Shown here in pieces: positions 35,283 through 44,410 of a stretch of DNA of 64,000 nt (its first letter is position 1; the number at the start of each line of letters is the position of its first letter). The position numbers and the translations under genes are program-made. Under the pieces are notes generated by a model, which had not been told where the DNA came from, did not search any database, and saw nothing but the letters and a program-made list of their open reading frames with translations. The stretch comes from Chitinophaga barathri (GTDB taxonomy: Bacteria; Bacteroidota; Bacteroidia; Chitinophagales; Chitinophagaceae): assembly GCF_003807585.1 (NCBI RefSeq), contig NZ_RMBX01000014.1, forward strand, positions 186,001 to 250,000, written 5' to 3'.

Positions 35283-36128
35283 CTAGAGGTAAAAAGAAAC
35301 CATTTCCATAAATCCTTCCCCTTCCTCATAGAACAGCTCGTTGCGGCCGTTCAGCTTAAATTCAATGTCCTGCAGGGAATCCACTCCCGCTACATCGCCG
35401 CGTAATACGGAAATAAGGCGGAACACCTGCGGCCTGCTGTAGGTATAGAACTTCCCGTCTATAAAAGCTTCTATTTTGGCCTTCACCGCCCCATACATGG
35501 GCAGCGTATGCTCCGGGATATAATCTTCCGGCAACATGTAATCCATCACCACCACATTGGTCTTGTTCGGCGTGCGGAACACCTGCATCGTGTTCAGGAA
35601 AAGCTCATCCGGGATGTAATGGATAAGCCCCTCAAATACAATAATGGTGGGCTTATCGGGAGAATACCCCGCATCCCGGAGCTTATCCAGCAGATGCAGG
35701 GTATCTGTGATATCCGCCTGAATGAAATGAACAATGGATGGATCAGGCAAAAGCCTGTTGTATAACGATGATTTTAAATCAAGATGCGAGCTGTCCACCT
35801 CGTAGATGCCGCTGATGGCTGCGCGGTAGTTTTCCTGGAGCCAGAGGGAAAGCGGGTCCAGCCCGGCGCCCATGATGCATACCTGCACCGGCACGCCATC
35901 CTGTAGATATTGATCCAGCAGGTGACGGACGAACTTTTTGCGGTAGATCACTATTTCCGTAAAGTCTTTGAAGATCTTGCCGATCTCTCCTGAAATTTCC
36001 TGGACGTCCCCGAAATCGAGCATGGAGAAGTATTGGGCGGTAAGCCCCGAGGTGTAGAGCGGGCGGGCCTGTAACAGCACTACAGCAGCTGTGGGCGCCA
36101 CTTTGAGTTTTTGATCAAGTAGTTCCAT
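35283..36128 (-). CDS. SAM-dependent methyltransferase, leucine carboxyl methyltransferase-like
   Basis: Class I methyltransferase of the LCM/PPM1 type (also called TCMP family); bacterial substrates are mostly unknown. Seen: RPLYTSGLTAQYFSMLDF near the N-terminus, SAM-binding CIMGAGLDPLSLWLQENY with acidic strand end GIYEVDSSHLDLK, ADITDTLHLLDKL, and the post-motif IVFEGLIHYIPDE typical of the family (FEGVxxYL). I chose the ATG at 36128 over a TTG 24 nt upstream. Members in polyketide clusters exist, but nothing of that kind is nearby. Confidence 0.85.
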   Translation of the reverse strand: MELLDQKLKVAPTAAVVLLQARPLYTSGLTAQYFSMLDFGDVQEISGEIGKIFKDFTEIVIYRKKFVRHLLDQYLQDGVPVQVCIMGAGLDPLSLWLQENYRAAISGIYEVDSSHLDLKSSLYNRLLPDPSIVHFIQADITDTLHLLDKLRDAGYSPDKPTIIVFEGLIHYIPDELFLNTMQVFRTPNKTNVVVMDYMLPEDYIPEHTLPMYGAVKAKIEAFIDGKFYTYSRPQVFRLISVLRGDVAGVDSLQDIEFKLNGRNELFYEEGEGFMEMVSFYL

Positions 36129-36219
36129 CCTGTGTCCTTTATGGGTATACAAATATGCGCCGCGCGGACGATGAAGTTAACAAACTGCGCTGCATCCCGT
36201 TTTCAGTTATGGAACACGA

Positions 36220-36519
36220 TTACTTTCTTTTGCCTGCGTATAGATAAGATTGAATGGAATTAACGTATGCCTGGAATGCCGCTTCGCCTTTGGGCGTGAT
36301 CTTACAAATGGTCTGCGGGTAATTGTCGCGGAACTGTTTGATCACTTCGATATATTCAGCTTCTTTCAGCTTGTTGATCTGCACGCTGAGATTGCCCGCC
36401 GTAGCGTTTGTCTTTTCCTTCAGGTAGGTGAATTCCGCTTCCTGCTCACTGATCAGTACAGACATCACTGCCAGCCTCAATTGGGAATGTAATACCGGGT
36501 CCAGTTCTTTAAAGTCCAT
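36220..36519 (-). CDS. Winged-helix transcriptional regulator (MarR/HTH_34-like)
   Basis: A small DNA-binding protein of 99 residues. Seen: LHSQLRLAVMSVLISEQEAEFTYL as the first helices, recognition region TNATAGNLSVQINKLKEAEY, and a wing ICKITPKGEAAFQAYV. No ligand domain. It is last of a leftward group: TonB-dependent receptor, TPR protein, regulator, with 64 nt and a strong terminator hairpin before it. I chose the ATG at 36519 over the TTG just before. It may control the preceding two genes; this is inference from position. Confidence 0.85.
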   Translation of the reverse strand: MDFKELDPVLHSQLRLAVMSVLISEQEAEFTYLKEKTNATAGNLSVQINKLKEAEYIEVIKQFRDNYPQTICKITPKGEAAFQAYVNSIQSYLYAGKRK

Positions 36520-36544
36520 CAACAGTTGTTTGGTGTTATGAAAA

Positions 36545-36573
36545 TTACGGGCAGTAGGTTGTACTGCCCGTAA
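36545..36573 (-). terminator. Strong terminator hairpin after the TPR gene
   Basis: Perfect 12-bp stem TTACGGGCAGTA (36545-36556) with TACTGCCCGTAA (36562-36573), 5-nt loop; leftward it runs into TTTT. It separates the TPR gene from the winged-helix gene and could allow partial read-through. Confidence 0.75.
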
Positions 36574-36583
36574 AGTAATAAAA

Positions 36584-37231
36584 TTATTGGACCTGTTTGA
36601 TCAGCTCTTTTACATATCCTTCGCCCCAGTTTGGCGCGATGTCGCTTTCGGGTTTGAAAGTGGCGAATTTTTTCAGCGCGATGTCAAACATCTCTTTCGC
36701 CCTTGTTTTGCTGCCGCCAAATGCTTCAGGCGTGTACATCGCGCTCTGGCCTTTCAATACGAACACACGGGGATTTTCCGGGTTTTGTTTCTGCGCGGTT
36801 TCCAGCAGCTCTGCGGATTCGGGGCCGTATTTCATACCGCGGGTCATCGGGTCCACCCCAATGCGGGCGGATGCGATCAGGGAAAGGATGCAGGAGATCT
36901 CGGAATCAGGGCCTTTTAACGCCTGCGCTTTTTCGATATTCAGCACGGATTTGTCGATGATCTCGTCTGTTTTGCTTTTGTTTTCAGTCATAAACGCCTC
37001 GTTCACGCGGCAATAAGCGGCATAGTAATAAGGCAGCCATTGTGTCTTTTCGGCTTCCGCAATGCGCTCAAAAGTATTGGCCAGCTGCTGCATGCCGCCT
37101 ACGGTAAACGTACTGTTACTGTCCAGCAAAGCTACCTGCTGTTTCATGGCGCTTTTGTACTGGTCGCTCTGCGCCTGTACGGTAAAGATGGTGCCGGCCA
37201 CAGCCATTAAAGAAAAAAGGATCCTTTTCAT
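36584..37231 (-). CDS. Exported TPR-like protein of unknown function
   Basis: A 215-residue protein with signal peptide (LFSLMAVAGTIFTVQAQ). The mature part is helical with weak TPR-like periodicity: WLPYYYAAYCRVNEAFM, ESAELLETAQKQNPENPRVFVLKG and GGSKTRAKEMFDIALKKF, the last two resembling consecutive TPR helices. It is likely periplasmic. It starts 20 nt after the TonB-dependent receptor stop, so the two are almost certainly co-transcribed; a role as the receptor's periplasmic partner is inference. Confidence 0.8.
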   Translation of the reverse strand: MKRILFSLMAVAGTIFTVQAQSDQYKSAMKQQVALLDSNSTFTVGGMQQLANTFERIAEAEKTQWLPYYYAAYCRVNEAFMTENKSKTDEIIDKSVLNIEKAQALKGPDSEISCILSLIASARIGVDPMTRGMKYGPESAELLETAQKQNPENPRVFVLKGQSAMYTPEAFGGSKTRAKEMFDIALKKFATFKPESDIAPNWGEGYVKELIKQVQ

Positions 37232-37251
37232 ATTAGTCGGGTTTTAAGATG

Positions 37252-39408
37252 TTATTGTCTGTCGATCGTTTCCTGCCTGCGGTCTATACCAAAACTCATG
37301 AACATGCCCACAAAAAAGAAACGCGGCGCCATCGGGCCTACCATGTTTCTTCTCAGGCCGTCTGAAGAATAACGGAAACCATACTCCTGGTCGTTGCCCA
37401 GCACGTTCGTAATGCTCAGCACAAATACCGTAAACCCTTTCCCGATAGTGGTGAGATAGTTCACGTTCAGGCCCAGTGTGTTCAGCGTACGCGTGCGGTC
37501 CTGCATGAACTCGCTCCGGGGGCGGTTTGGATTGTAATACGGCCTGCCGGTGGCGAATGTATACGTGGCGCCGATATTCAGCTGCACGGAAGGAATATAA
37601 TGTTTGTACACCAGCGATGCGGTATGATTGGCGGCAAAGTCCGGCTGTACTTCGTACGGATAATTGAGGTAATCGCGTTTGGTGTCCAGGTAGGAGTAAG
37701 ACACCCAGTAGTCCACGTTCTTAATACTTTTCCGGTCCCTCCAGAACAGCTCCGCGCCTTTCGCATAGCCGGTACCGTTATTGTTGAAAGAAGGAACGGT
37801 TTTAAGCAGGTCGTGATATTCTTTGTAAAACACTTCACCCCTGAAGGTGAAAAACTCCGTTACGCGCTGGTAGCTGGCAATGTAGTGCGTAGCCCGCTGG
37901 TAGTTCAGGTCACGGAAAAAACGCAGGTACTGCTGCTCCGGTTTCTGGTAAAACTCGCCGTAGGCGAAGGCCACCTGGCTTTTCGCGTCCAGCTTGTAGG
38001 CAAGGGACGCGCGCGGCGCGATGTTCGCGGCTTTCAGCACGGAAGTATATTCAAAGCGGGTACCAAAGCGGCCTACAAAACGCGGCGTGAAATAAATATC
38101 CGCTTCCGCGAAAGTGGCGCTGTAGCTGTCCACATAGTCCGCGTGCATATTGTTCAGCGCGCTTCTTTCATCCGCATACTGGAACTCGCTGCCCACGCGC
38201 AGCATGGAGAACTTGCCGAGGTTTTTGCTGAGCACTGCCCTGAACTGAGAGAAGTCCTGGCGTGCGTTCACACGGCTGGGTTGCGGCGATTTGTTGATCG
38301 TGTCCATGTAGATCTTGTCGCGGTTTGTGCTGAAAGAGCTGCCCAGCTGGATGCGCCAGCCGTTGCCCAGGCTTTCTTTCCAGCTTACGTTCGTGTAAAT
38401 GTATTTGTTCTCGACCCTGAATTCTTCCTTTTCCCCCGGGTACTCCAGGCTTTCGCCGAGGAAGCCGAATTTGTTCCAGCTGCCGGTCACAAAAAGTTTC
38501 AGCATACCGGTCTTCGAGGTTTTCAGGCGGTAATTGGTGGAGAAGTTGAGGCTCTGGGGGGCTACCACGGGCTCCTGTTTCTGTTTTACCAGTTTAAAAT
38601 ACGGGCTGAGGTTCGCGTAGTCCACTTCAAAGCCGTATGCTTTCTTTTTATCGTTGGAAAGTTTGTCCACACCCACGCTGCCGCCGATGGTCATCACGCC
38701 GAGTGAATAGGATGAGCGCTCGGGCAGATCGGTGGATTCGAGGATCAGCGCGCTGGAGAGGCCCTGGCCGTAGAGCGAGGAATAACCGCCGCTGCTGAAG
38801 GTAGTGCCTTTAAAAAGAAAGGGCGAAAAACGGCCGCGGGCGGCAAAGTCCGGCATACCGGTGGAGAAAGGATTCCGCACCAGCATACCGTCAATGAAGG
38901 TCTGCGTTTCCGTACCAGTGCCGCCGCGCACGAAGAGCCCTTCTTTTTCCCCTACCTGCTGTGCGCCGGGCAGGGTTTTAAGCGCGCTTACGATATCGCC
39001 GTTTGCCCCCGCGGTGGTCACGATGTCCAGGGGTTTGAGCATGGTGTTTTTCTTTTCGTCGCTGGCTTCGAAGCTGCCGGCGGAGATGGTCACCATTTTC
39101 AGTTCGTTCACGGTTTCTTTCAGTACGAGGTTAAAGTCCTGGAGGGCGCCCAGTTCTGCTTTGATTTCAAGCGTCTGGAAGCCGGTGAGGGAAGCGGTGA
39201 TGATGCGTTCCCCGGTGGCGGAGGTGGTAAAGGAAAAACTGCCGTCTTTGGCAGAGGTGGTGCCGTCGTAGGAACCTTTAATGGCGATGTTGACACCGGC
39301 GAGGGGCCGTTTTTTGGCATCGGTGATCTTCCCTTTTACGGTGACCGATTGGGCCCGTAAAAATATAGGGAGAAGAATGAGGAAACAAATGGCAAATGGC
39401 TTGAGCAT
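37252..39408 (-). CDS. TonB-dependent receptor
   Basis: Outer-membrane receptor of 718 residues, ligand unknown. Domains: signal peptide ending LPIFLRAQ; carboxypeptidase-regulatory-like domain at about residues 22-110 (GKITDAKKRPLAGVNIAIKG); plug at about 120-230 with IVSALKTLPGAQQVGEKEGLFVRGG and YSSLYGQGLSSALILES; then the barrel. It is not a SusC: no SusD partner and no SusC-type extra length. A -7 element TACTTTTG lies at 39438-39431. It heads a three-gene group with a TPR protein and a winged-helix regulator. Confidence 0.9.
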   Translation of the reverse strand: MLKPFAICFLILLPIFLRAQSVTVKGKITDAKKRPLAGVNIAIKGSYDGTTSAKDGSFSFTTSATGERIITASLTGFQTLEIKAELGALQDFNLVLKETVNELKMVTISAGSFEASDEKKNTMLKPLDIVTTAGANGDIVSALKTLPGAQQVGEKEGLFVRGGTGTETQTFIDGMLVRNPFSTGMPDFAARGRFSPFLFKGTTFSSGGYSSLYGQGLSSALILESTDLPERSSYSLGVMTIGGSVGVDKLSNDKKKAYGFEVDYANLSPYFKLVKQKQEPVVAPQSLNFSTNYRLKTSKTGMLKLFVTGSWNKFGFLGESLEYPGEKEEFRVENKYIYTNVSWKESLGNGWRIQLGSSFSTNRDKIYMDTINKSPQPSRVNARQDFSQFRAVLSKNLGKFSMLRVGSEFQYADERSALNNMHADYVDSYSATFAEADIYFTPRFVGRFGTRFEYTSVLKAANIAPRASLAYKLDAKSQVAFAYGEFYQKPEQQYLRFFRDLNYQRATHYIASYQRVTEFFTFRGEVFYKEYHDLLKTVPSFNNNGTGYAKGAELFWRDRKSIKNVDYWVSYSYLDTKRDYLNYPYEVQPDFAANHTASLVYKHYIPSVQLNIGATYTFATGRPYYNPNRPRSEFMQDRTRTLNTLGLNVNYLTTIGKGFTVFVLSITNVLGNDQEYGFRYSSDGLRRNMVGPMAPRFFFVGMFMSFGIDRRQETIDRQ

Positions 39409-39430
39409 ACAGTTAGATTAAATGGCATAT

Positions 39431-39438
39431 CAAAAGTA
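39431..39438 (-). promoter_or_regulatory. -7 promoter element of the TonB-dependent receptor
   Basis: Leftward TACTTTTG, a full match to TAnnTTTG, 22 nt before the ATG. Confidence 0.5.
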
Positions 39439-39590
39439 GACTAGTTTATAATATAAACCTAACGATCTGTTAAAACCGGCGGGTAGTGAAAACAGGCTGG
39501 CATTGATTATCAAATAGTTTCGGGTGAACTATTAGGTAAACGGGGGCAAAAACCCGGTGAAAACGGCGGAAGGATCAGCGAAAACCTCGC

Positions 39591-39693
39591 CCATCCTCCG
39601 GCCATCCTCCGACCATCCTCCGACGATCCTCCGACCAAAGTACCTCAAACCCTTGCTACGACCGAACACGGTCGGAGGATCGTCGGAGGATGG
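39591..39693. repeat. 11-bp tandem repeat and perfect 24-bp inverted repeat
   Basis: Four tandem 11-mers of the form CCATCCTCCGA run from 39591 to 39634 (last base of unit one is G; unit four begins CG). The arm 39613-39636 has an exact reverse complement at 39670-39693, giving a 24-bp perfect stem with a 33-nt loop. Inside, CGACCG/CGGTCG (39659-39664 and 39669-39674) can form a competing hairpin. Degenerate units (GCAGTAGGATGTCAGTAG) continue to about 39716. This lies in a 491-bp gene-free gap (39409-39899); besides the promoter and terminators I see nothing else there. Confidence 0.9.
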
Positions 39694-39844
39694 CAGTAGG
39701 ATGTCAGTAGATTAGTAGAAAGGAGAGTAAAGTATTTGTAATTGATTATGAATTTATTATCTCAAATACAGGTAGGCAGACCATACATTTATAAGAGTAA
39801 AACTGTTTTTTAGATATTTCAGGAAAAACGGGGCTTGGGGGGTA

Positions 39845-39874
39845 CAAAAAAGCCTCCCGTTTGCGCGGGAGGCT
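39845..39874 (-). terminator. Terminator of the ATP synthase operon
   Basis: AGCCTCCCG (39851-39859) pairs with CGGGAGGCT (39866-39874); leftward it is followed by six T. It lies 26 nt past the atpA stop, so the operon ends at atpA. Confidence 0.92.
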
Positions 39875-39899
39875 TTTAATATTGACAGCAAAAATGCTA

Positions 39900-41477
39900 T
39901 TAAGCGAATCTGGGTTTCAGTTCGTCTGCCAGGGCGATCATTTTTTTGATGCCATCTTCGGGCAGGTTGCCTTTTTTGAATTCACCCAGTACTTCCGGCA
40001 GGCGCACTTCCATTTCGTGTTGGAAGGCATCTTCGAAAGCGCGGATGTTTTTCACGGGCACTTCACGCAGCAGACCGTTAGTACCCAGGTAGATGATAGC
40101 TACCTGTTTCTCAACGCTGAACGGGCTGAACTGGGGTTGTTTCAGGATTTCCACGTTACGGGCACCTTTGTCCAGTACGGATTTGGTAGCCGCATCCAGG
40201 TCACCGCCGAATTTGGAGAACGCTTCCATTTCACGGTAAAGCGCCTGGTCCAGTTTCAGGGTACCGGATACTTTTTTCATGGATTTGATCTGTGCGTTAC
40301 CACCTACGCGGCTTACGGAGATACCTACGTTGATAGCCGGGCGGATACCTGCGTTGAACAGGTTACCTTCCAGGAATATCTGGCCGTCGGTAATGGAGAT
40401 CACGTTGGTGGGGATGTATGCGGATACGTCGCCGGCCTGTGTCTCGATGATCGGCAGGGCCGTCAGGGAACCACCGCCTTTCACGAGGTGTTTGATAGAT
40501 TCGGGGCAATCGTTCATCTGCTGAGCGATGTCGTCACGCGCGATGATCTTCGCGGCGCGTTCGAGCAGGCGGCTATGCAGGTAGAATACGTCACCGGGAT
40601 ATGCTTCACGGCCGGGGGGGCGGCGGAGCAGCAGGGATACCTCACGGTAAGCCACGGCTTGTTTGGACAGGTCATCATAGATGATCAGTGCGGGACGGCC
40701 GGTGTCGCGGAAGAACTCACCGATGGCTGCGCCGGCGAACGGAGCGTAGAACTGCAGCGGAGCGGGCTCAGATGCAGAAGCGGCTACGATCACGGTATAA
40801 GCCAGAGCGCCGTTGTCTGCCAGGGTTTTCATCACACCTGCGATGGTGGATGCTTTCTGGCCGATCGCTACGTATATGCAATAAACCGGTTTGCCGGCTT
40901 CGAAGAATTCTTTCTGGTTGATGATAGCATCCACGCAGATGGCGGTTTTACCGGTCTGGCGGTCACCGATCACCAGCTCACGCTGGCCACGGCCGATGGG
41001 GATCATCGCGTCGATCGCTTTGATACCTGTCTGCAGCGGTTCCTTTACGGGTTCGCGGTAGATTACACCGGGAGCTTTACGTTCCAGGGGCATTTCATAT
41101 AATTCGCCAGAGATGGGGCCTTTACCATCGATCGGTTCGCCGAGGGTGTTCACCACGCGGCCTACCATGCCTTCGCCCACTTTGATGGAAGCGATCTGCC
41201 TGGTGCGGCGTACGGTGGCGCCTTCTTTGATACCTGCGGAAGAACCCATCAATACCACACCCACGTTGTCTTCTTCCAGGTTCAACACGATGGCTTTTAC
41301 ACCGTTCTCGAATTCAACCAGCTCACCGGAGCGTACGTTGTTGAGACCATATACACGGGCGATACCGTCACCTACTGACAGCACGGTACCAACTTCTTCC
41401 AGTTCTGCGGAGGCGTTGAAGTTGCTCAGTTGCTGGCGTAATATCGCCGAAATTTCATCTGGCTTAATGTCAACCAT
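39900..41477 (-). CDS. atpA: F1F0 ATP synthase subunit alpha
   Basis: Non-catalytic nucleotide-binding subunit of F1. Seen: N-terminal [17 protein letters not shown]-loop [35 protein letters not shown] and the alpha signature [14 protein letters not shown]. The length of 525 is normal. It is last in the operon. The gamma gene atpG, which usually follows alpha, is missing here; the next features are a terminator and the 11-bp repeat locus. Beta and epsilon are also absent from the window, which is usual in Bacteroidota. Confidence 0.98.
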   Translation of the reverse strand: MVDIKPDEISAILRQQLSNFNASAELEEVGTVLSVGDGIARVYGLNNVRSGELVEFENGVKAIVLNLEEDNVGVVLMGSSAGIKEGATVRRTRQIASIKVGEGMVGRVVNTLGEPIDGKGPISGELYEMPLERKAPGVIYREPVKEPLQTGIKAIDAMIPIGRGQRELVIGDRQTGKTAICVDAIINQKEFFEAGKPVYCIYVAIGQKASTIAGVMKTLADNGALAYTVIVAASASEPAPLQFYAPFAGAAIGEFFRDTGRPALIIYDDLSKQAVAYREVSLLLRRPPGREAYPGDVFYLHSRLLERAAKIIARDDIAQQMNDCPESIKHLVKGGGSLTALPIIETQAGDVSAYIPTNVISITDGQIFLEGNLFNAGIRPAINVGISVSRVGGNAQIKSMKKVSGTLKLDQALYREMEAFSKFGGDLDAATKSVLDKGARNVEILKQPQFSPFSVEKQVAIIYLGTNGLLREVPVKNIRAFEDAFQHEMEVRLPEVLGEFKKGNLPEDGIKKMIALADELKPRFA

Positions 41478-41567
41478 TGTTATGCTTTTTTAAAAGAGTC
41501 GTTAAGGTTTAAACTAAATATAACGACAACAGCTTTGCGGATACGCAGCGGCTGCTGTTAAATACAA

Positions 41568-42128
41568 TTATCTGATCTCGGGCACGTAGATGTTCTTGAG
41601 GAACTGTTTCTTAATGTCCATCAGGTCGCGGAGCACAGAAGCGTCGAACAGGTTGTTGCCTGTCTCCAGTACAAAACCGCCGATCAGGTCGGGATTTACG
41701 GCTGTTTCCAGCTGTATCTTGCGCCCTGTGGATGTTTCTACTTTCTCGCGGATCATGTTGAGCAATGCGGGCTCCAGGGGAGCGGCGGAGGTCAGTTTTA
41801 CCTGTGTGATCTGTTTGATCGCATTGTATTGCCTGATGAACTCACCGGCTATTTCAGCCAGTACTGCTTCCCTTCCTTTGATCGCCAGCAGGCGGATAAA
41901 ACCAGTGGTAATACCGCTGATCTTGCCATCCAGGATGGCGCCCAGTATCTTTATTTTTTTATCGGCTTTAATTACCGGGCTTCTCAGCAAAGCCACCACG
42001 TCCGCATTGCTGCGGGTGATCGCCTGCAACAGCAGTATATCGCTGTGCACTGCATCCAGCTCGTTCCTCTCCACCGCCAGGTCTATCAGCGATTTAGCGT
42101 ATCTGGTTGCTAAACGGGGATTCTGCAT
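41568..42128 (-). CDS. atpH: F1F0 ATP synthase subunit delta
   Basis: Peripheral-stalk subunit joining F1 alpha to subunit b. Seen: N-terminal helical bundle beginning NPRLATRYAKSLIDLAVERNEL, and the C-terminal family segment REKVETSTGRKIQLETAVNPDLIGGFVLETG. The length of 186 is normal. It starts 22 nt after atpF. The 90-nt gap to atpA contains two small stem-loops (GTCGTTA/TAACGAC at 41498-41527; AACAGC/GCTGTT at 41528-41559). Confidence 0.96.
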   Translation of the reverse strand: MQNPRLATRYAKSLIDLAVERNELDAVHSDILLLQAITRSNADVVALLRSPVIKADKKIKILGAILDGKISGITTGFIRLLAIKGREAVLAEIAGEFIRQYNAIKQITQVKLTSAAPLEPALLNMIREKVETSTGRKIQLETAVNPDLIGGFVLETGNNLFDASVLRDLMDIKKQFLKNIYVPEIR

Positions 42129-42150
42129 AATGTTTTATTCAGCCGGTTAA

Positions 42151-42645
42151 TTAGTTCATTTTGATTTCAGACGCCAGTTGACCGATATAGGCTTCCTGTG
42201 CTTTTTTGTCTGACAGTTCTTTGCGCAGTACTTTCTCCGCCACTTCGATCACTAGGTTGCCCACCTGGTTCTTCACTTCGGTGAGGGCCGCCAGTTTCTG
42301 GTTTTCGATAGCAACGGAAGCGTCCTGTACGATCTTTTTGGCTTCAGCCTGTGCTTGCGCTTTGGCTTCGCTGATGATCTGGTCTTTCAGCTCCTTCGCT
42401 TCTTTTAATATCTTGCTGCGTTCTGCTTTTGCCTCGGCCAGTACGTGTTCGTGCTCGGCTTTCATCTGTGCCATTTCCTCTTTCACGCGCTCAGCGGTAG
42501 CGATGGAATCTGTGATAGAATCTTCACGCTCCTTCAGGGTGGCGAGGATGGGTTTCCAGGCAAACTTCTTCAGGATCAGGAAAACGATAATGAAGATCAG
42601 CAGTGAAATGGAGAATAAGCCTAATTCAGGCATCAACAAATCCAT
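42151..42645 (-). CDS. atpF: F1F0 ATP synthase subunit b
   Basis: Membrane-anchored peripheral-stalk subunit, 164 residues. Seen: one N-terminal helix (LGLFSISLLIFIIVFLILKK) then the conserved FAWKPILATLKERE and a long Ala/Lys/Glu-rich coiled coil with AKAQAQAEAKKIVQDASVAI. Standard length. It lies 88 nt after atpE; that gap holds a stable 12-bp hairpin. Confidence 0.97.
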   Translation of the reverse strand: MDLLMPELGLFSISLLIFIIVFLILKKFAWKPILATLKEREDSITDSIATAERVKEEMAQMKAEHEHVLAEAKAERSKILKEAKELKDQIISEAKAQAQAEAKKIVQDASVAIENQKLAALTEVKNQVGNLVIEVAEKVLRKELSDKKAQEAYIGQLASEIKMN

Positions 42646-42684
42646 ATATCAGTATTTAAGTTTTATTCTTTACGAATGATAAGA

Positions 42685-42723
42685 ATTACTGCATCCATTG
42701 CCCTGTGCGCCGGATGCAGTAAT
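42685..42723 (-). promoter_or_regulatory. Intercistronic 12-bp hairpin between atpE and atpF
   Basis: ATTACTGCATCC (42685-42696) pairs perfectly with GGATGCAGTAAT (42712-42723) over a 15-nt loop. No T-run follows, so it is probably not a full terminator. It sits directly downstream of the c-subunit gene, where an mRNA-protecting or partial-termination structure would raise c relative to the others. Confidence 0.65.
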
Positions 42724-42733
42724 AAGTTTGTTC

Positions 42734-43018
<285 letters not shown>

Positions 43019-43063
43019 TTAAAGATTAAACAGTTGTCAGTGTATGATGCCCGTCACTATTGA

Positions 43064-44209
43064 CTAGTGATGTTCGTCATGATGCCCGGTGTGCTCCATT
43101 GCCTGGCCGATGAATACCGCGGTAAGGTTCGCAAAGATAAAAGCCTGGATAAACGCCACCAGCAGTTCCAGCAGCATCATCACGATGTTGAACGCGATTG
43201 TTACGGGCAGGAAGCCGTAACCGATGCCCCTGTTCAGCGTACCGAAGATGAACACCAGTGAAATGATACTCAGGATGATGATGTGGCCCGCCAGGATGTT
43301 GGCAAACAGCCTGACCATCAGTGATATGGGTTTGGTGAACACACCGATCAGCTCCACGGGCGCCAGGATCGGTTTCACGAAACCAGGTACCGGGGGGTTG
43401 AAGATGTGGCCCCAGAAATGCCTGTTGGTAGCAGCCATCATGGCTACAAAGCTGATGAGCGCCAGCGCGAAGGTAACGGCGATATTACCGGTCACGTTCG
43501 CGGAGCCCGGCAGCAGGCCCAGCAGGTTGTTGATCAGGATAAAAAAGAAGATGGTGAGGATAAAAGGAACATACCTGTCGGCTTTACCACCGGGGATGTT
43601 CGGTTTTACCACTTCGTCCCTCATGAAAATGATCACCGGCTCAATGAGGCTCTGGAAGCCTTTGGGCGCCTGGCGGCTGCCGCGCAGCTTATAGGCTTTG
43701 GCCACATTCAGCATCAGGATCACCAGCAGCAGGGCCGCCAGTATCATGGAGGTAATATTTTTGGTCATGGACAGATCGTAGATCTTTTCGCCGGTAGGCT
43801 GGTCATTTGCGTCCACCGCGATGATCTTGCCTTCGGTATACAGCTTGGGGCTCAGGTGATTAGCTTCCAGGTAGTGGGCGTCCACTATACGGTAACCCTC
43901 GTAGGATTTATGACCATGCTCAAATTTGGAGGAAGAAAACATGGAAGTACCGCGTGCGGGGTTGTAAATGATCACCGGCAGGGGCATGGTAAGGTGGAAA
44001 TCGCCCACGCTCAGCAGGTGCCAGTCGTGCGCGTCCTTTACGTGGCCAAGGATCACCTCCTTCGCGTTAAAACCTTTCTTTTCTTCGTGCCCGCCTTCAG
44101 CATGGGGGTCATGGCCTTCATTGGCCGTGGCAAATGCGCCGGAAACGGCCATTAAAAACACCGTTATCAGGGCTACCAGCTTATATTTGAACCGAGTCAA
44201 GGAAATCAC
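43064..44209 (-). CDS. atpB: F1F0 ATP synthase subunit a
   Basis: Membrane subunit forming the proton half-channels. The N-terminus has a signal-like hydrophobic segment and a His-rich stretch (EGHDPHAEGGHEEKK), then a roughly 130-residue extension seen in Bacteroidota subunit a, before the helices. Seen: catalytic Arg region ELIGVFTKPISLMVRLFANI, NLLGLLPG and a C-terminal His-rich tail. At 381 residues it is longer than E. coli (271) because of the extension. First gene of the operon; -7 element TACCTTTG at 44236-44229. No atpI precedes it. Confidence 0.96.
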   Translation of the reverse strand: MISLTRFKYKLVALITVFLMAVSGAFATANEGHDPHAEGGHEEKKGFNAKEVILGHVKDAHDWHLLSVGDFHLTMPLPVIIYNPARGTSMFSSSKFEHGHKSYEGYRIVDAHYLEANHLSPKLYTEGKIIAVDANDQPTGEKIYDLSMTKNITSMILAALLLVILMLNVAKAYKLRGSRQAPKGFQSLIEPVIIFMRDEVVKPNIPGGKADRYVPFILTIFFFILINNLLGLLPGSANVTGNIAVTFALALISFVAMMAATNRHFWGHIFNPPVPGFVKPILAPVELIGVFTKPISLMVRLFANILAGHIIILSIISLVFIFGTLNRGIGYGFLPVTIAFNIVMMLLELLVAFIQAFIFANLTAVFIGQAMEHTGHHDEHH

Positions 44210-44228
44210 CGTTTTCTGAAATTTTGTG

Positions 44229-44236
44229 CAAAGGTA
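44229..44236 (-). promoter_or_regulatory. -7 promoter element of the ATP synthase operon
   Basis: Leftward TACCTTTG, a match to TAnnTTTG, 19 nt before the atpB ATG. Confidence 0.5.
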
Positions 44237-44410
44237 ACCGATTTTATATTAAATAGTAGCGGGGAATGAAAAAACTGACGAGGATCATGTGGAATTATGC
44301 GACCACTGCTAAAGGGCTATACATCAGCATCTTAGGCCGTCCAACGAGGAGCGGCCCGCAGCATACCAGCCGGCAAACACTCTTCCTATTAAGATATTAT
44401 AATATGCAAT

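Noticed and set aside
39591-39716. Possible CRISPR array
   Set aside because: The unit is 11 bp in direct tandem with no spacers, and no cas genes are present.
44281-44410. Possible tRNA or small RNA in the gap before atpB
   Set aside because: No cloverleaf, no CCA or TTC-loop consensus and no promoter-terminator pair could be found by eye.
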